A stretch of DNA of 64,000 nucleotides from NCBI GenBank assembly GCA_030549335.1, contig CM060198.1, positions 39,906,353 through 39,970,352 on the forward strand, in the 5' to 3' direction. This document shows positions 45,026 to 55,960 of the stretch, one piece after another. The translations under genes were made by a program, and so were the position numbers. Each line of letters starts with the position of its first letter. Within the stretch, counting starts at the first letter, position 1. This stretch comes from Pontederia crassipes. Taxonomy: Eukaryota; Streptophyta; Magnoliopsida; Commelinales; Pontederiaceae. Below the pieces are notes generated by a model. The model was not told the DNA's origin. It saw only the letters and a list, made by a program, of their open reading frames with translations, and did not search any database.

Positions 45026-46003
45026 AAACTGATTGAACGATTCCCCAGAAAACCTTTTACTTTATTTATTAATTATTTTCTTTTTATCCAGAATTTACTT
45101 ATATATATAATTGATCCTATTGTCTGACCCCACAGAGATCCCTCACTGATTTACATGATCTACTCTATTATTGATTTATTTCTCATTGATCCTATTGTAT
45201 CTATTGAATCAAGAACAAAGAGCCACAAGTTGTTAAAAGCGATTAATAAGATCAGATGAAAGATTAATCATGGGTTGTCAGTCCAAGCTAAGTGCAGCAA
45301 GATAAGAGTAGCTCCATTGGTCAGGATTTGATCACCCACTGACCCACACAAGACCATATCGTTTGCTCGGTATACCCTAAGAATTAAAGGCACCTAAAGT
45401 CACCCTGATTGCTAATGATAATTCAAGATCAAGAAGCATGTTTAAGTCAAGTCAAGAATACCATGATTCCAAGTTTACTAAGTATTATTTGATTCCCATG
45501 ATTTATGATATGCTGATTATTACTCTCATTCCTATTATTATCTATATATGTTATCCTTTCACGTTCAAGTTAAGCATGATTATTTATTACTGATTATTAT
45601 ATTTATGTCATGCATTGTATATCATGTGGTTCCCCACTAGGCTGTAAAGCTTACAGGAGGACCTCCTCCCCTGTGTCTGATTTCTACAGGACCAGGTCAG
45701 TGACGTGGTGGAGTAGGCGTGTGGTGATAAAGCTCTGGCGATAGAATAGCACATGGACCATAAGGCTTTTTAGAGTGTTTATTAGTTTTCATTTACCTTC
45801 CGCATTTTAGATTCATGATGTAAAACTTATTTTATTTTCTTAGCAATGATATAGACATTTTTAGACTTCTGAATATTTATGTTATCGTCTTTTATTTTAT
45901 TATCTTTTCCACTGACATGTCTCGATTCTTCGTCACGTGGCATGCCGTAGCATCTTCAGGTTGGTCTTCGCCACGTGGCGGGGGTCGATTTGGGGGTGTT
46001 ACA

Positions 46004-46370
46004 ATGTGTTACCTATATTATATGTGTTACCTACCTATATATTTGTATACTATATGCTAGCTACATTATATGTATTCCTATACCATATGTTACATATATT
46101 ATATGTATTACCTACATATGTACATTCCTAAATATATATGTATTGATGCATGTAAACACGAAGACACACACACACATATATATACTCTATATGTAGAAAG
46201 AAAGAATGTTAACAATCTACATGTATATTTTATATATATGTAGAACATAGTACACATACCTAGTTGTGTATGCACACATGTCAATATATTATATATATAC
46301 AAAATATATATCATATCTTAATTATATATAAATTATTTTTATATTCTTAATCATGGAATTATGGGGATTG
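46004..46370. repeat. AT-rich repeat block in CACTA interior, right
   Basis: Positions 46004-46112 duplicate the end of the left block with about two mismatches. TA/CA-rich microsatellite-like sequence follows. Open frames here are by-products. Confidence 0.65.
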
Positions 46371-46670
46371 AACAAAGTGAGAGTTTTGGCACCACCGAAG
46401 AGTCGCGATTGTGTCGCCGTAGCATCGGCATTGCGTCTAATCAAATGTTGGTGCTAAAGTGGCGGTCGTTGGCGTCTCTTTAGCAGTGGATAACATGTTG
46501 ACGCTAATGTAGAGCCCCATCCACGTTAATTTAGCATCACAAATCGCTGACGCTCAATTGGCATCGCATATCTTTGATGTGGTATCAATGCTATGTCGGC
46601 GTTATTTTATCTAGCGACACCTTTGCATCGCTATGGTGGCAACAGTTAGCATCGCTATTTTCTTTAGCTC

Positions 46671-46889
46671 ACTTCCTTTGATTATACATGTATACATATA
46701 GACTTATAGTTTATATACACTTTACATACATAGATATATACATTTTATAAATATACATATACATATACATACACATATACATGTAATATAAACTTATAAT
46801 ATAAAGAAAACCTAAACTTATAATATAATATAAAATTAAAATATCAACCTATTTGAATATAAACTTAAAATATATGCATACATATGTTG
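46671..46889. other. AT-rich stretch, no gene
   Basis: Runs of ATACATATACATA and TATAATATAA. I see no gene or known element signal. Confidence 0.5.
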
Positions 46890-47040
46890 ATAGCGTCACT
46901 ATAGCATCCACTTGGCATCGCCTTTTTTGTGACGCTAATTTAGAGTCACTTTAGTGCCAACGTAGAGTCGCGTCGAATCCAATTTCTTTTTGTTTATTAC
47001 GTAGTGCCTCTTTAGCATGCAAATAGCGTCCCAACTTTCT

Positions 47041-47262
47041 GCAATGCAAAAAAACTGCCTTGAATCCCTAACTTCTTCTCTCTTTACTGTGCAAAATTTT
47101 CACCTTCGACATACACCGACGACGCTGATTATAACAAGCAATGTCGACGTCGATGACTTCAGTTACCTCCGACGATGCCAGCAATTTACCTAATGCCTCC
47201 TCCTCTAACCCCCTCCCCCCCTCTGGCCTCCTCCGCTGACCCTGACCATCGCCGACTCCTCC
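47041..47262 (+). other. GC-rich exon-like fragment at a junction
   Basis: It contrasts with its AT-rich surroundings. From an ATG at 47141 the frame reads MSTSMTSVTSDDASNLPNAS then a Pro/Ser-rich piece before a TGA near 47238. It could be a captured 5' exon or simply leader sequence of the CACTA remnant. At about 47262 it joins family A copy (ii), replacing that copy's LTR. Confidence 0.3.
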
Positions 47263-47278
47263 CCCCAAGCTTAATCTT
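47263..47278 (-). other. Polypurine tract of family A copy (ii)
   Basis: The minus strand reads AAGATTAAGCTTGGGGGG and then breaks off: the expected LTR start TGATCA is replaced by unrelated GC-rich sequence. The 3' LTR of this copy is lost. Confidence 0.65.
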
Positions 47279-48677
47279 TTGCTTGTTCTCAAGAAAAACA
47301 TTCATAGAAGAACAATGATTGAATCAAACAGTTAACAAATGAATTTAGATTCAGCTGATTAGAATCAAATGAGTTTTTCACTTTGCTAACACTCCCTACC
47401 ATTGCTTTTCAATTTCCAATTTCTAGCTGAGAAATCACTAAGGCTGAAGCAAATTTAAGTTTATGGAATTTTCAACTCTACTAAAAAGGTTGAACTACCA
47501 ATCTCTTCATGAACATATTTTGGTGTTACTTAAATAGCATAAACCTAACTTTTATTCATGATGATGCAAATAATTAGAATAAACCTGATTTTTATTCATG
47601 CTAGTCACAAGATAAAAATCATGAATTTATTCAGAAGAACTTCCTTTTTGGATTTAACTATCTTTATTCATGCATACATGCAATGCAAAATGCAAGTTTT
47701 CTTTTTCTCTTTTTCTTCACTTTTTCATTCTATTCATGAAGTGAGAAGCAATTTAAACTCAAGTAAGGTTTAGATTTCTTAATACAAAGAGTCAAATTTT
47801 CCTATTTAACATAGCTGCAAAAGCCTTTATTCCATTCTAGACATCTTCTAATTTCTGACCAACCCTTGAGTGTTAGCTAGTGTTACCCACAAAAAGATGA
47901 ATTTCAGCTGAATTAAGTTCATATGCATCTGAATGTGAGTTGAATGAGACAAAAAGATGAACAACCAAATTAATGAATACTTGGTGTTGTAGTGTACTAG
48001 CTATTATACTAAAGAATTCTGCTTAATAATGACGAGCACAAATGATAACATGAGTTGACCTGACTAGAGTGATAATAGTGATACCTGATTATAGATATGA
48101 TATTAACTTTAAAATAAAATTAAAGATGCTAATAGAGTTCAAAAAAGTACCAGGTACCTCCCCCAACCTTATCATCAGCACTGTCCTCAGTGACGACTCA
48201 TCCAAGCAAGGGAGAGATTTGGGTGGGTGTTCAACTTTTGAAATGAGAAGCAGCCATGTCTTGCTTCACTTCTTCTTTTGGGACTATCATTTTCGCATTT
48301 GATATCAGCAATGGTACTCTTGATCAACTATTTCAGGTATTGAATCAAATCTACAATCAATTGGAAAATAATCAATCTAGCAATCAATAAAATTTAGTAA
48401 GGATTAAGAAATTCACTGAAATTTGAATAAATCAAATGTGGACAACTGATATGAACAAGAAATCACAATTATCATTATGATGATCATAACATGAGCTAAA
48501 TAAAGATTTTATGATAATCAGTTATCAAATGCATTTTAGTGAGAAATCAAAGTTGTGAGTTTAAGAGTACTCCTTGAGTTGAATTTAGTTCAGTGGTAGA
48601 TCAAGTTCCTCCTTGATTTATTCCTGCAAAAACATTTTTACAAAAGCTTGGGTTATAAAAAGGCTTTGGTTTCCTCC
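47279..48677 (-). other. 3' non-coding region of family A copy (ii)
   Basis: Collinear with 949-2090 and, inverted, with 62290-63740. It contains the conserved hairpin (minus strand CACTGAGGACAGTG at 48178-48193) with GGTTGGGGGAGG after it, 0.9 kb before the tract, and no gene. Confidence 0.7.
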
Positions 48678-48712
48678 CAAGAAGCGGCCTATTTTAATGT
48701 CTTAGGCTTGAC
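48678..48712 (-). other. Pol-end motif of copy (ii)
   Basis: The minus strand has GCCTAAGACATTAAAATAGG and TTCTTGGGAGGAAACC, equivalent to the block at 2093 and 62250. Confidence 0.65.
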
Positions 48713-48729
48713 ATTTTTACAACTCAGTG

Positions 48730-49700
48730 TCAGCTTGGAAATTCATGTGGGTTTGATAGTATGAGCACTTCTTTAGTTGGATCCTCTGTTGTGGGGTTAT
48801 ACAATTTCAACCCTTGACCATTAACTTTGAAAATATTAGAGTTTTCACTCCCAAGATCCATAGCTCCAAAAGGATAAACTTTGTGAACTTTAAATGGCCC
48901 AAACCATCTTGATTTCAATTTCCAAGGAACAACTTCAGTCTTGAATTATACAATAGAACCAAGTCTCCTTCCAGGAATTTTCAAGATTTTGTTATCATGC
49001 CACATCTTTGTTCTCTCTTTATAAAATTCAGAGTTGTGATAAGCATTGAGCCTGATTTCATCTAATTCATTCAGCTGAAGTAATCTCTTTTGGCCACAAG
49101 ATTTCATAACATAGTTTAGAACTTTAACGGTCCAATATGCCTTGTGTTTAAGCTCAATTGGCAAATTACATGTTTTTTCATATATCAACTTATATGGAGA
49201 GACACGAATTAGAGACTTATAACCTATTTTATAAGTCCAAAGTGCATCATTCAGTTTACTACTCCAATTCCTTCTAGCCAATGAGAGAGTCTTCTCCAAA
49301 ATGATTTTAATTTTTCTATTTGAAATTTTAGCTTGGACATTAGTTTGTGGATGATAAGATGTTGAGACCTTGTGCTTGACTCCATACTTGCTTAGAAGGT
49401 TTTCAAAACTCCTCTCAATAAAGTGGCTTCCTTCATCACTAATAACCACTCTTGGAACTCCAAATCTTGGAAAAATGATTTTTTTGAACAATCTCATGAC
49501 AACTTTAGAACCAGCAGCAACTATTGGGATTGCTTCAATCCACATGGACACATAATCAACAGCTAAAAAGATGAACTTGTATACTAACGAGTTAAGGAAA
49601 GGTCCCATGTAATCTATTCCCCATACAACAAAGATTTCAACTTCTAGAATTCAATGTTGGGGCATTTCATTCCTTCTGGATATTTGCCCATGTTCTTTGA
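48730..49700 (-). pseudogene. Integrase of family A copy (ii)
   Basis: The longest open frame in the window (48946-49608, 220 aa) covers the catalytic core and C-terminal part: FIFLAVDYVSMWIEAIPI, FPRFGVPRVVISDEGSHFIE, KHKVSTSYHPQTN, then YKSLIRVSPYKLIYEKTCNL and PIELKHKAYWTVKVLN. A second frame (48730-48918) adds SRWFGPFKVHKVYPFGAMDL, the C-terminal GPF motif. The Asp of ISDEG is present, but the catalytic Glu of the usual GQAE motif is Lys (VQAKISNRKIK), so the enzyme would be dead even without the frame break at about 48940. The first Asp lies upstream at the frame start. Confidence 0.85.
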
Positions 49701-50010
49701 CATATATCACATCACTTCACATAAAGATGAACATCTTTAAATAAAAAAGGTTAATCAAATCCTGATTGAAGTACCTTGGCAGTTGTTTGTTGAGTAGCTC
49801 CATGTCCTCCATAAGGTGAAGAGTGGCATTGATGTAAAACATCCTGGAGTTCAGATTCTGGCACACATCTTCTAAACATTCCATTAAGGGACTCTTGAAA
49901 AAGAAATGGATCATCCCAATATTAATCCTTGATGTCATAAAAGAACTTTTTCTGTTGCAGATGTGAGTAATCAGTTGGAATGATTCCACAAGCTAAATAG
50001 TTGACAATAT
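49701..50010 (-). pseudogene. Integrase zinc-binding start of copy (ii)
   Basis: Frame 49717-49989 and its neighbours hold, in pieces, a CLEDVCQN-type stretch and the LPRYFNQDLINLFYLKM region, a decayed form of the zinc-binding part. CQRT-like text follows near 49690. It lies between RNase H and the catalytic core, as expected. Confidence 0.55.
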
Positions 50011-50385
50011 CAGCATACAAGATGCTTGATTAGCTAAGATGGCCATTAGAAAATTATTAAGAAAAGAGTCATTAATAGAAATTGTGGGAGATTCATGACC
50101 TCTTTCTAATTTAGACAAATGATCAACTACTAAGTTTTTACTCCCTCTTTTGTCTCTACGATAGCCAATAACTCTTTTTCAGTAGTAGCATAATTGACTT
50201 GAGCTTCATCAAGAGTCTTGCTCGCATAACAAATAATATGATGCTTTTTTTTTCTTTGGTTTGTCCTAGAATTGTCCTTATTGCTTCATGAGAAGCATCA
50301 CACATCACTTCTAATAACAAAGACCAATCTGGTGGCTGTACAATTGAGACTAATGTTAGAGATTGTTTCAGCTGGTTGAAAGCTT
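50011..50385 (-). pseudogene. RNase H of copy (ii), internally deleted
   Basis: The minus strand reads CYASKTLDEAQVNYATTEKE (near 50200), then jumps within a few codons to the KTLVVDHLSKLERGHES-like end (near 50110). About 170 bases of the domain, present in B at 26680-26900, are missing. Confidence 0.65.
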
Positions 50386-51000
50386 CTAAACATACTTCAT
50401 CAAAATGAATTCACAATCTTTTGATAGTAGTTTTGTGAGGGGTTTACCTATCATTGAGAAGTTATTTATAAATTTTCTGTAGAAGCTTGCATGGACTAAG
50501 AAACTTCTTATTGCCTTGACATTCTCGGGTGGTGGCAGCTTCTCAATAGCTTCAATCTTGGCTTTATCCATTTCAATTATCCTGTTAGAGACAATGTGCC
50601 CTAGAACAACTCCTTATTGAACCATAAAGTGACATATCTCCCAATTAAGAATCAGGTTGGACTCTTTGCATCTTTGCAATACTCTTGTAAAATTTTCATG
50701 ACAGTTTTTATAAAAGAATCCCTAAATACTGAAAAATCATCCATGAAAACTTTCATAATGTCTTCATTGAAATACGAGAAAATTCACATCATACACTCCA
50801 TAAATGTTGTTGGGGCACTACATAAACTAAATGGCATTCTTCTATATGCAAATGTTCCATATGGACACGTAAAAGTTGTTTTGTCCTGATCTCAATGGTG
50901 AATTGGAATCTGTAAGAATCATGAATAGCCATCTAAGTAGCAGAAATGAGAATGCTTGGCTGATCTCTCTAGCATCTGGTCAATGAGACGAAATGGAAAA
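50386..51000 (-). pseudogene. Reverse transcriptase of copy (ii), cut by LTR
   Basis: Frame 50386-50571 is the thumb: MDKAKIEAIEKLPPPENVKA and SFLVHASFYRKFINNFSMIG. Upstream the minus strand has CPYGTFAYRRMPF, FMDDFSVFRDSF (the catalytic FMDD box is intact here, unlike B) and LIDQMLERSAKH. It breaks at 51000 inside the fingers, where a chromovirus LTR was inserted. The 5' part of the element is not found on the other side. Confidence 0.8.
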
Positions 51001-51627
51001 TGTAATATCCTAAGATTTACTTGTACGCAAATTAACCTTAATGATAAAGAATAAGGTGAATAACTTCGATCTAAATTAGTTTAATTGTAATATTATATAT
51101 TTATTTTATCATAATTAACTTATCAAGAAATTAGCCTTAGAGGTACTCAGACATATAACTGAATTCAATTTAATTAACAATGAAGATATCCTAATTAATT
51201 CTAAGTTACCTGGCAGCAAGTAAATGAGCCAAACATAGGGATTTAGAATTATTTTGTTAATTGTTCAAATTGAACTAAGATTAATTTAATTTGAATACTA
51301 TAGTTATGACAATACATTAAATTAATTTGTCATAATGATTGCTTCTAAAATTATTAGCTATTTGAGTAGCTAATACTCGGATGTTATGTCCAATTTCGTA
51401 TTAATAGCACACTTACCTACATTAATATAGTTAGTTACCTAAAATCAACTTATAAAATTGACCCAAATAACAATCGTGACTTGCCTACAAATCTCAGGAG
51501 GATGAAATGTCGTGCTGCCACGGCACCATGAGTTGGCAAATCACAAAAAGGAAGTGCATATTGTAACAACTCCAATTTTGGGCCACAATGATTTTGAGTC
51601 TTTCGATTAAAACCCAAGATTAGGCTC

Positions 51628-51634
51628 TATAAAA
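51628..51634 (+). promoter_or_regulatory. TATA box of truncated LTR
   Basis: TATAAAA at the equivalent place to 44278, followed by a CT-rich leader. Confidence 0.5.
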
Positions 51635-52487
51635 ACCTCACAAATCCTCCCTCTCCTCTCTTTTCTTTTTTCTCCCAGATGATGACTGCAACCTGAGAGG
51701 AGGAAAAAGGAGGAGATCGAGAAAGAAAAAGAGGGCAAAGAGGAAGAGAACATGGACAAGGGAAAGGGGATTAATATTGAAGAACATGACCATAGGTATG
51801 TAAAGGGGATCCAAACCCCTATCTCCCATCTCAGTGATGTTTTTATTTGGATTAAAAGTTCTAAGAACATCCTGTTCTTGATAGGGATTTTGATTGAGGG
51901 TTGCATGATTTATATTGCATAATCAATTAAATTCATGATTTCTTGTAATAATTATTAGGGTAGGTTTTACTTATCCAAAAATTACAAATAATATATGGAA
52001 GAAAAGCCCTCGAAGTCTCATTTTCAGAGAAATTTGTTTCACTGCTTCGAAGATGTATACAAATAGTTATGATCCAAACATCGGACAACTATCATGTTGT
52101 CTCGGGTAACATGGAAGCCAAATTGTAAAAAGTATAATAAATTAGAAATATGAATTAGGGTTTTAATATTTATTCACAAGTTAAAGGTTTGTGTTATCTT
52201 TCTGAGAAAATTGGATCATTTGAAAAGGACAAGTATAAATTAAGTCATTAATGTTTTAGTGTCTGCTGCTGGAATACTATATAGGGAATAGATTTTGTTA
52301 GTTGTATGAATTACTAGGAAAAAGCTCTAGATCTTGTTAATAAATAAAAATTGCATATTTTAATGTGTTGTAAGATGCATAAATGCTAATAGATCATACC
52401 TGAAATATTTATGATACGATATTATTTGTAATGAAGTCTTGATATATAGAGTCAAGATTTTTGGGTTGAAAATAGGGATTTCAGGAT

Positions 52488-52720
52488 GCCGACATGGTCG
52501 TGCCAGCCCTAGGAACAACCGTGACAAGGCCAAGCACGGCTGTGACCAACTTGGTCACGATCATGAATGAGAACGATAACTGAAATTTGGCTAAAAGCTA
52601 GGAAAGGCTGAGGCTGGCACGACCATGACAAAGATGGGCATGGCCGTGACACCCCTAGGCACGATCGTGACAATGGCAGGCATGGCCATGACAATGCTAG
52701 GCACAGTTGTGATGCCAAAA
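52488..52720 (+). repeat. Degenerate GGCACGACCGTGAC motif array
   Basis: About eight variants of GGCACGACCGTGACA and its partial complement (CACGGCTGTGACC, GGCACGATCGTGAC, GGCATGGCCATGAC). Located in the same part of the LTR as the GGTCGACC arrays of the other chromovirus LTRs, but with a different motif. Confidence 0.75.
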
Positions 52721-52829
52721 AATAGTTTTTATGACGTTTTAAACCTATTTTCTTATGTATTGATGTGAATGCTTGATGTATTGATGACCCTAAATAAGGT
52801 ATAAAGTTGAAAGAAATGTCACGGTACTC

Positions 52830-53135
52830 ATTAATGTTAAGAAGTAAATGCCATTCACCTTAGAGTGATTGAGACTTCTCAAGAAATAATGCCATCGCTT
52901 AAAAGAATGTTTGAGATTTCCTAGGGGCCATTAGCCTAGTTGTAATGTTGTTACCCTAGGCATTCAACTAAGCAAAGATGAAAGATGAGGACAAGAAGTA
53001 AATATCATTCACCTTATAGTGATTGAGACTTCTTGGGGAATAATGCCATCACCTACAGGTGTTTGAGATTTCCTAGAGATAAATGTCGTTCGCTTTATAG
53101 TGACTAAGACTTGTTTGGGAAATAATACCATCACC
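52830..53135 (+). repeat. Tandem repeat, ~45/90-bp unit
   Basis: Alternating units built on TTCACCTTAGAGTGATTGAG and AATAATGCCATCACC with GTTTGAGATTTCCTAG, about three 90-bp rounds. It occupies the same place after the motif array as the 30-bp repeat at 5205. Confidence 0.7.
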
Positions 53136-53855
53136 AGAAAAGAGACTCACACTCTATACAGGAAAGCTTGACAAATATGTCAAGTTGGTAAAATCCAAAG
53201 AAAAGAGTGAGAAGCCAATCAAAAGATCATATAAACACCACAAAGAAGAGAAACCTCAAAAAGGTAAAAAGAAAAAAAAATATGGAGTATAGTGAAACAA
53301 GTCACTCGTCAAGCTCTTCTAGTGAGGAAGCATATCTATTCTTAATGGCTCACAACGATGGGGTAATTTCTAGCCTTTCAATTTCAAATAATGACTCATC
53401 GGGCTCTTCCGAAATTTTTTTTCTTTAGATGTGAATAAAGAACTTTTCTCTCTTATAAAAATATATTTTTTAATTAAAGAGGAAAATGAAGAATTACTAC
53501 ATGACATTGAATTTTTTTAAAAGAAGAAAATAATACATATTTTATGGAAAATGAAAACCTGAAAAATGAAATTTATTTTTTGGAAATTACACATGCTTGT
53601 GAAATTGTAAAACTAGTATGCTCTTTAGAACAAGTAAAGAAGGAAAGTATTCTTTTGAAAAATTCAAAAAATAAGACTATTCCTAATGTACCAAAAAATA
53701 ATCTTAGGAAATACTTTGAACATGAAAATTCTTATGGGAAATCTAATCATTTCTATGATAGACAATCACATTTCAAGTGTTTTACATGTGAATTTTTTGG
53801 TCATTATGCATATCAATGCAAAATAAGAATTAATTTGGGTTCCAAAAGAAACGTT
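53136..53855 (+). pseudogene. Ty1/Copia (SIRE-like) gag, C-terminal part
   Basis: Gag of a Copia element. Frame 53207-53428 has a Ser-rich acidic stretch (SHSSSSSSEEAYLFLMAHND), common before the knuckle in SIRE/Maximus Gag. After a shift, frame 53544-53939 has a coiled part (LKNEIYFLEITHACEIVKLV) and the zinc knuckle CFTCEFFGHYAYQC (CX2CX4HX4C intact). The coding part ends at 53855 where a solo LTR interrupts it; the frame continues spuriously into the LTR. It resumes at 56786 with RPKEVWVPK. Confidence 0.75.
53851..53855. repeat. Target-site duplication, left (AACGT)
   Basis: Identical to 56786-56790 on the other side of the solo LTR. Confidence 0.9.
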
Positions 53856-54369
53856 GTAATGCCCCCAAATCGAACCCTGCCATGTGGTGAGAATCCAACC
53901 CAGAGACGATACGAACTATGCAATGAAGTTGACCAATAACTTGACTTTGACTAGTTTCTTGACTAGATAAAATAAATGTGAAAGACTTAAAGTAATAAGA
54001 ATAAAATATTCAACGAGTAATGGAGTTCAATAGTACTTAGAATAAGGATTATCAAGTGCGGTACATATACAATGCACGAGTTCATAAAGGAAACAAAAGA
54101 CAAAATGATACAACAAAAATAGTCAAGGACCATCCCATGTGCACAACACCATCACTAGCAAAAACTGTCGATCTGCCTCACCCTTCCTTAACTTGTTTAC
54201 CTGCAGGATCAATGCAGGAGAAATGATATCTCATGAGCTTTGCAGCCCAGTATGAGAATAATAAACCAATGGATAATTAAATCAACATTAGCTAAGCATG
54301 ATCATAGTATGGAAGCAATCATTTAGCTCTGAGTTCATAAATAAAGGGAGATAATAATCATGAAACATA

Positions 54370-54850
54370 TAATAATGGAAAGATCAATGAATCAATGTAA
54401 TACTCTGATTGTACGTGAGAGAAGAAATCAATGCGATACTTTGGTCTTTGTATTTCACTTTTCAATGCCTTGCTGCAATAATTTATCTATGCAATGTGGG
54501 AAGTTGTTTTCAACTTCAGAATCGTTGATATTTTTGTGCAATGTCCTTCTTTAATATTTTCGTTGCAATGAGGTGCCATGTACTTCATGAATGGCCTGTG
54601 ATTGTGCACACCATGGAGAAAAATCATCCTCACTATAGGGGAGGGTATCCTATTTCATTACACGATGGGGAGCAATCGTGTAATGAGGACATGTCTGAAA
54701 CTATGCCCTAACCATGCGATGAATAATACTATGCAATGAACTCCCATCAATCTGTATCATCGGCACCCTGACTTTTATCTTTAATTAGTTAGGTTCTCAT
54801 CTTCGCCCGAATGGGACTTGGATCAATACTATGCAATGTAAAACAATAAG
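54370..54850 (-). repeat. Degenerate ATGCAATG/GTAATGAG motif cluster in LTR
   Basis: Around a dozen variants of CATGCGATGA, ATGCAATG and CGTGTAATGA at irregular spacing. They lie in the part of this LTR that corresponds to the CpG-rich arrays of the others. Here CpG is mostly gone. Confidence 0.5.
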
Positions 54851-55784
54851 ATTCATCTCATGATCAGTGTGATGAAGATAAATGATCAGCTGGGATTAGT
54901 TATACTTTGATCATAATAGGAAAAATAGAGGATTCAGATATGGAGGAGTTTTTGGACATCTGGTGAACATAAATACATCACCATAGTGCACTCTAGGATT
55001 AACTAAATAAGGCATATTCTAACTTTTACTTTATTCCAACACATCAATACACATGAGTAATACCTGCCATCTTATAGTAAAATAGACTTGAACTGAGCAG
55101 AACTATACTAATTTTAACCTGCCATTTGTTCAACATGTTATCCATCTAGCATAAAAAATATAATGTTATCCTTTAAGATAAGTTGCTGGCTAGCTTCATA
55201 CATTGCATATAGTGGCACATGAAGTACACAATATAACTTCCATATGGTTTATACAATAAACCTCTTAAGACTAAAACACTATATCTACTATTTATGTGGA
55301 AATGGTTTCTTGTTTCCTGGACAGCAAGATAACACCAATATACCTCTCAGAAGTTAACTAGTTTATGTGCAACTATAACTATTTAACCCACTGTTAACTA
55401 TGCCATTGCTTTATAATATGCTGACACTTCAACAAGAATGTACAGAAATTGGCTAATCTGGCCTCAGTTGATTCATATGGCTAATTTAGTCTTATTGCGT
55501 TACAGTGATCAGTAGTACCATTGCCTAAACAAAATCATACAAGACTGGATGAGATAAAAGGATCCTGTATTATACATTTTAGCATTTCCATAAGAATTCA
55601 AGAACAGGATTTCAAATCATGTCATATGACTCATGAAGTTTCATTCATCATACATCTTAATAACTTGTGTGTCCCAAGTGCAGGGAAAATGCATGAATTT
55701 GGCATTTCCATTCATCTGATATGTTTAAAATCCTTTAGGCAATAATGCTTATAATCATTGTGTGTCTTGTCACTTAAGTAGGCG

Positions 55785-55960
55785 CTATTCAAGAGTGGGT
55801 AGCAGCAGTAAAATAAGAGATTAATAAACTTGAGGCTCAACAGTGGACAATACTCACAAAATGGAACTAATTAACATGAAGTTCAAGAGTGGACAACAGC
55901 ATCAAGATAAGGTTATTTCAAGAGTGGACAGTAGTAATAAGATGAGAGGCTAACTAAGCT
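55785..55960 (-). repeat. Tandem repeat with CAAGAGTGGACA unit
   Basis: Four imperfect units of about 45 bp: TTCAAGAGTGGGTAGCAGCAG, CTCAACAGTGGACAATAC, TTCAAGAGTGGACAACAGC and TTCAAGAGTGGACAGTAG. Confidence 0.65.

Larger units (their letters stand above)
44010..46003 (+). mobile_element. Solo chromovirus-type LTR inside CACTA remnant
   Basis: It ends GGGGGTCGATTTGGGGGTGTTACA. The complement of this end matches the start of the LTR at 53856 (CCCCCAAATCGA...CACGTGGCGA against CCCCCAAATCGA...CATGTGGTGA). TATA box at 44278-44284 followed by a leader. A GGTCGACC array lies at 44784-45025. No primer site or coding part follows. The left end is not a clear TGTAA start, so the boundary at 44010 rests on where the flanking repeat stops. 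Confidence 0.65.
43310..47040. mobile_element. CACTA-like DNA transposon remnant, non-autonomous
   Basis: Begins CACTACAAGGAAACTACC, the typical start of plant CACTA (En/Spm) elements, inside the D LTR. It is followed by many subterminal copies of TAGCATC, GACGCTA and TAGCGTC (43330-43740), which recur at 46380-46670 and 46890-47040. No transposase is seen. The right terminus is unclear: ATCGCTATTTTCTTTAGCTC at 46651-46670 is a decayed candidate complementary to the left end, but similar motifs continue to 47040. A chromovirus LTR sits inside. Confidence 0.55.
51001..53135 (+). mobile_element. Chromovirus-type LTR, 3' truncated
   Basis: It starts TGTAATATCCTAAG exactly at the break in the RT gene. 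TATA box 51628-51634 and a leader follow, then GGGGATCCAAACCCCT (51807-51822), a block shared with the solo LTR at 2996 (near 4312), then two repeat arrays. No TTACA terminus is found. The sequence changes to Copia gag near 53136, so the 3' end, the target duplication and the rest of family A copy (ii) are deleted. Confidence 0.7.

Noticed and set aside
46004..46314. Hydrophobic Tyr/Ile-rich open frames on both strands
   Set aside because: They are translations of TA/CA microsatellite-like sequence.
47068..47301. 77-aa minus-strand frame with Gly/Arg-rich part
   Set aside because: It spans the junction between the GC-rich fragment and family A copy (ii), so it cannot be an ancestral gene.
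53131..53140. GAAAA after the truncated LTR, matching GAAAA before 51001
   Set aside because: The LTR has no TTACA end there and family A sequence does not resume, so the match is probably chance in A-rich DNA.
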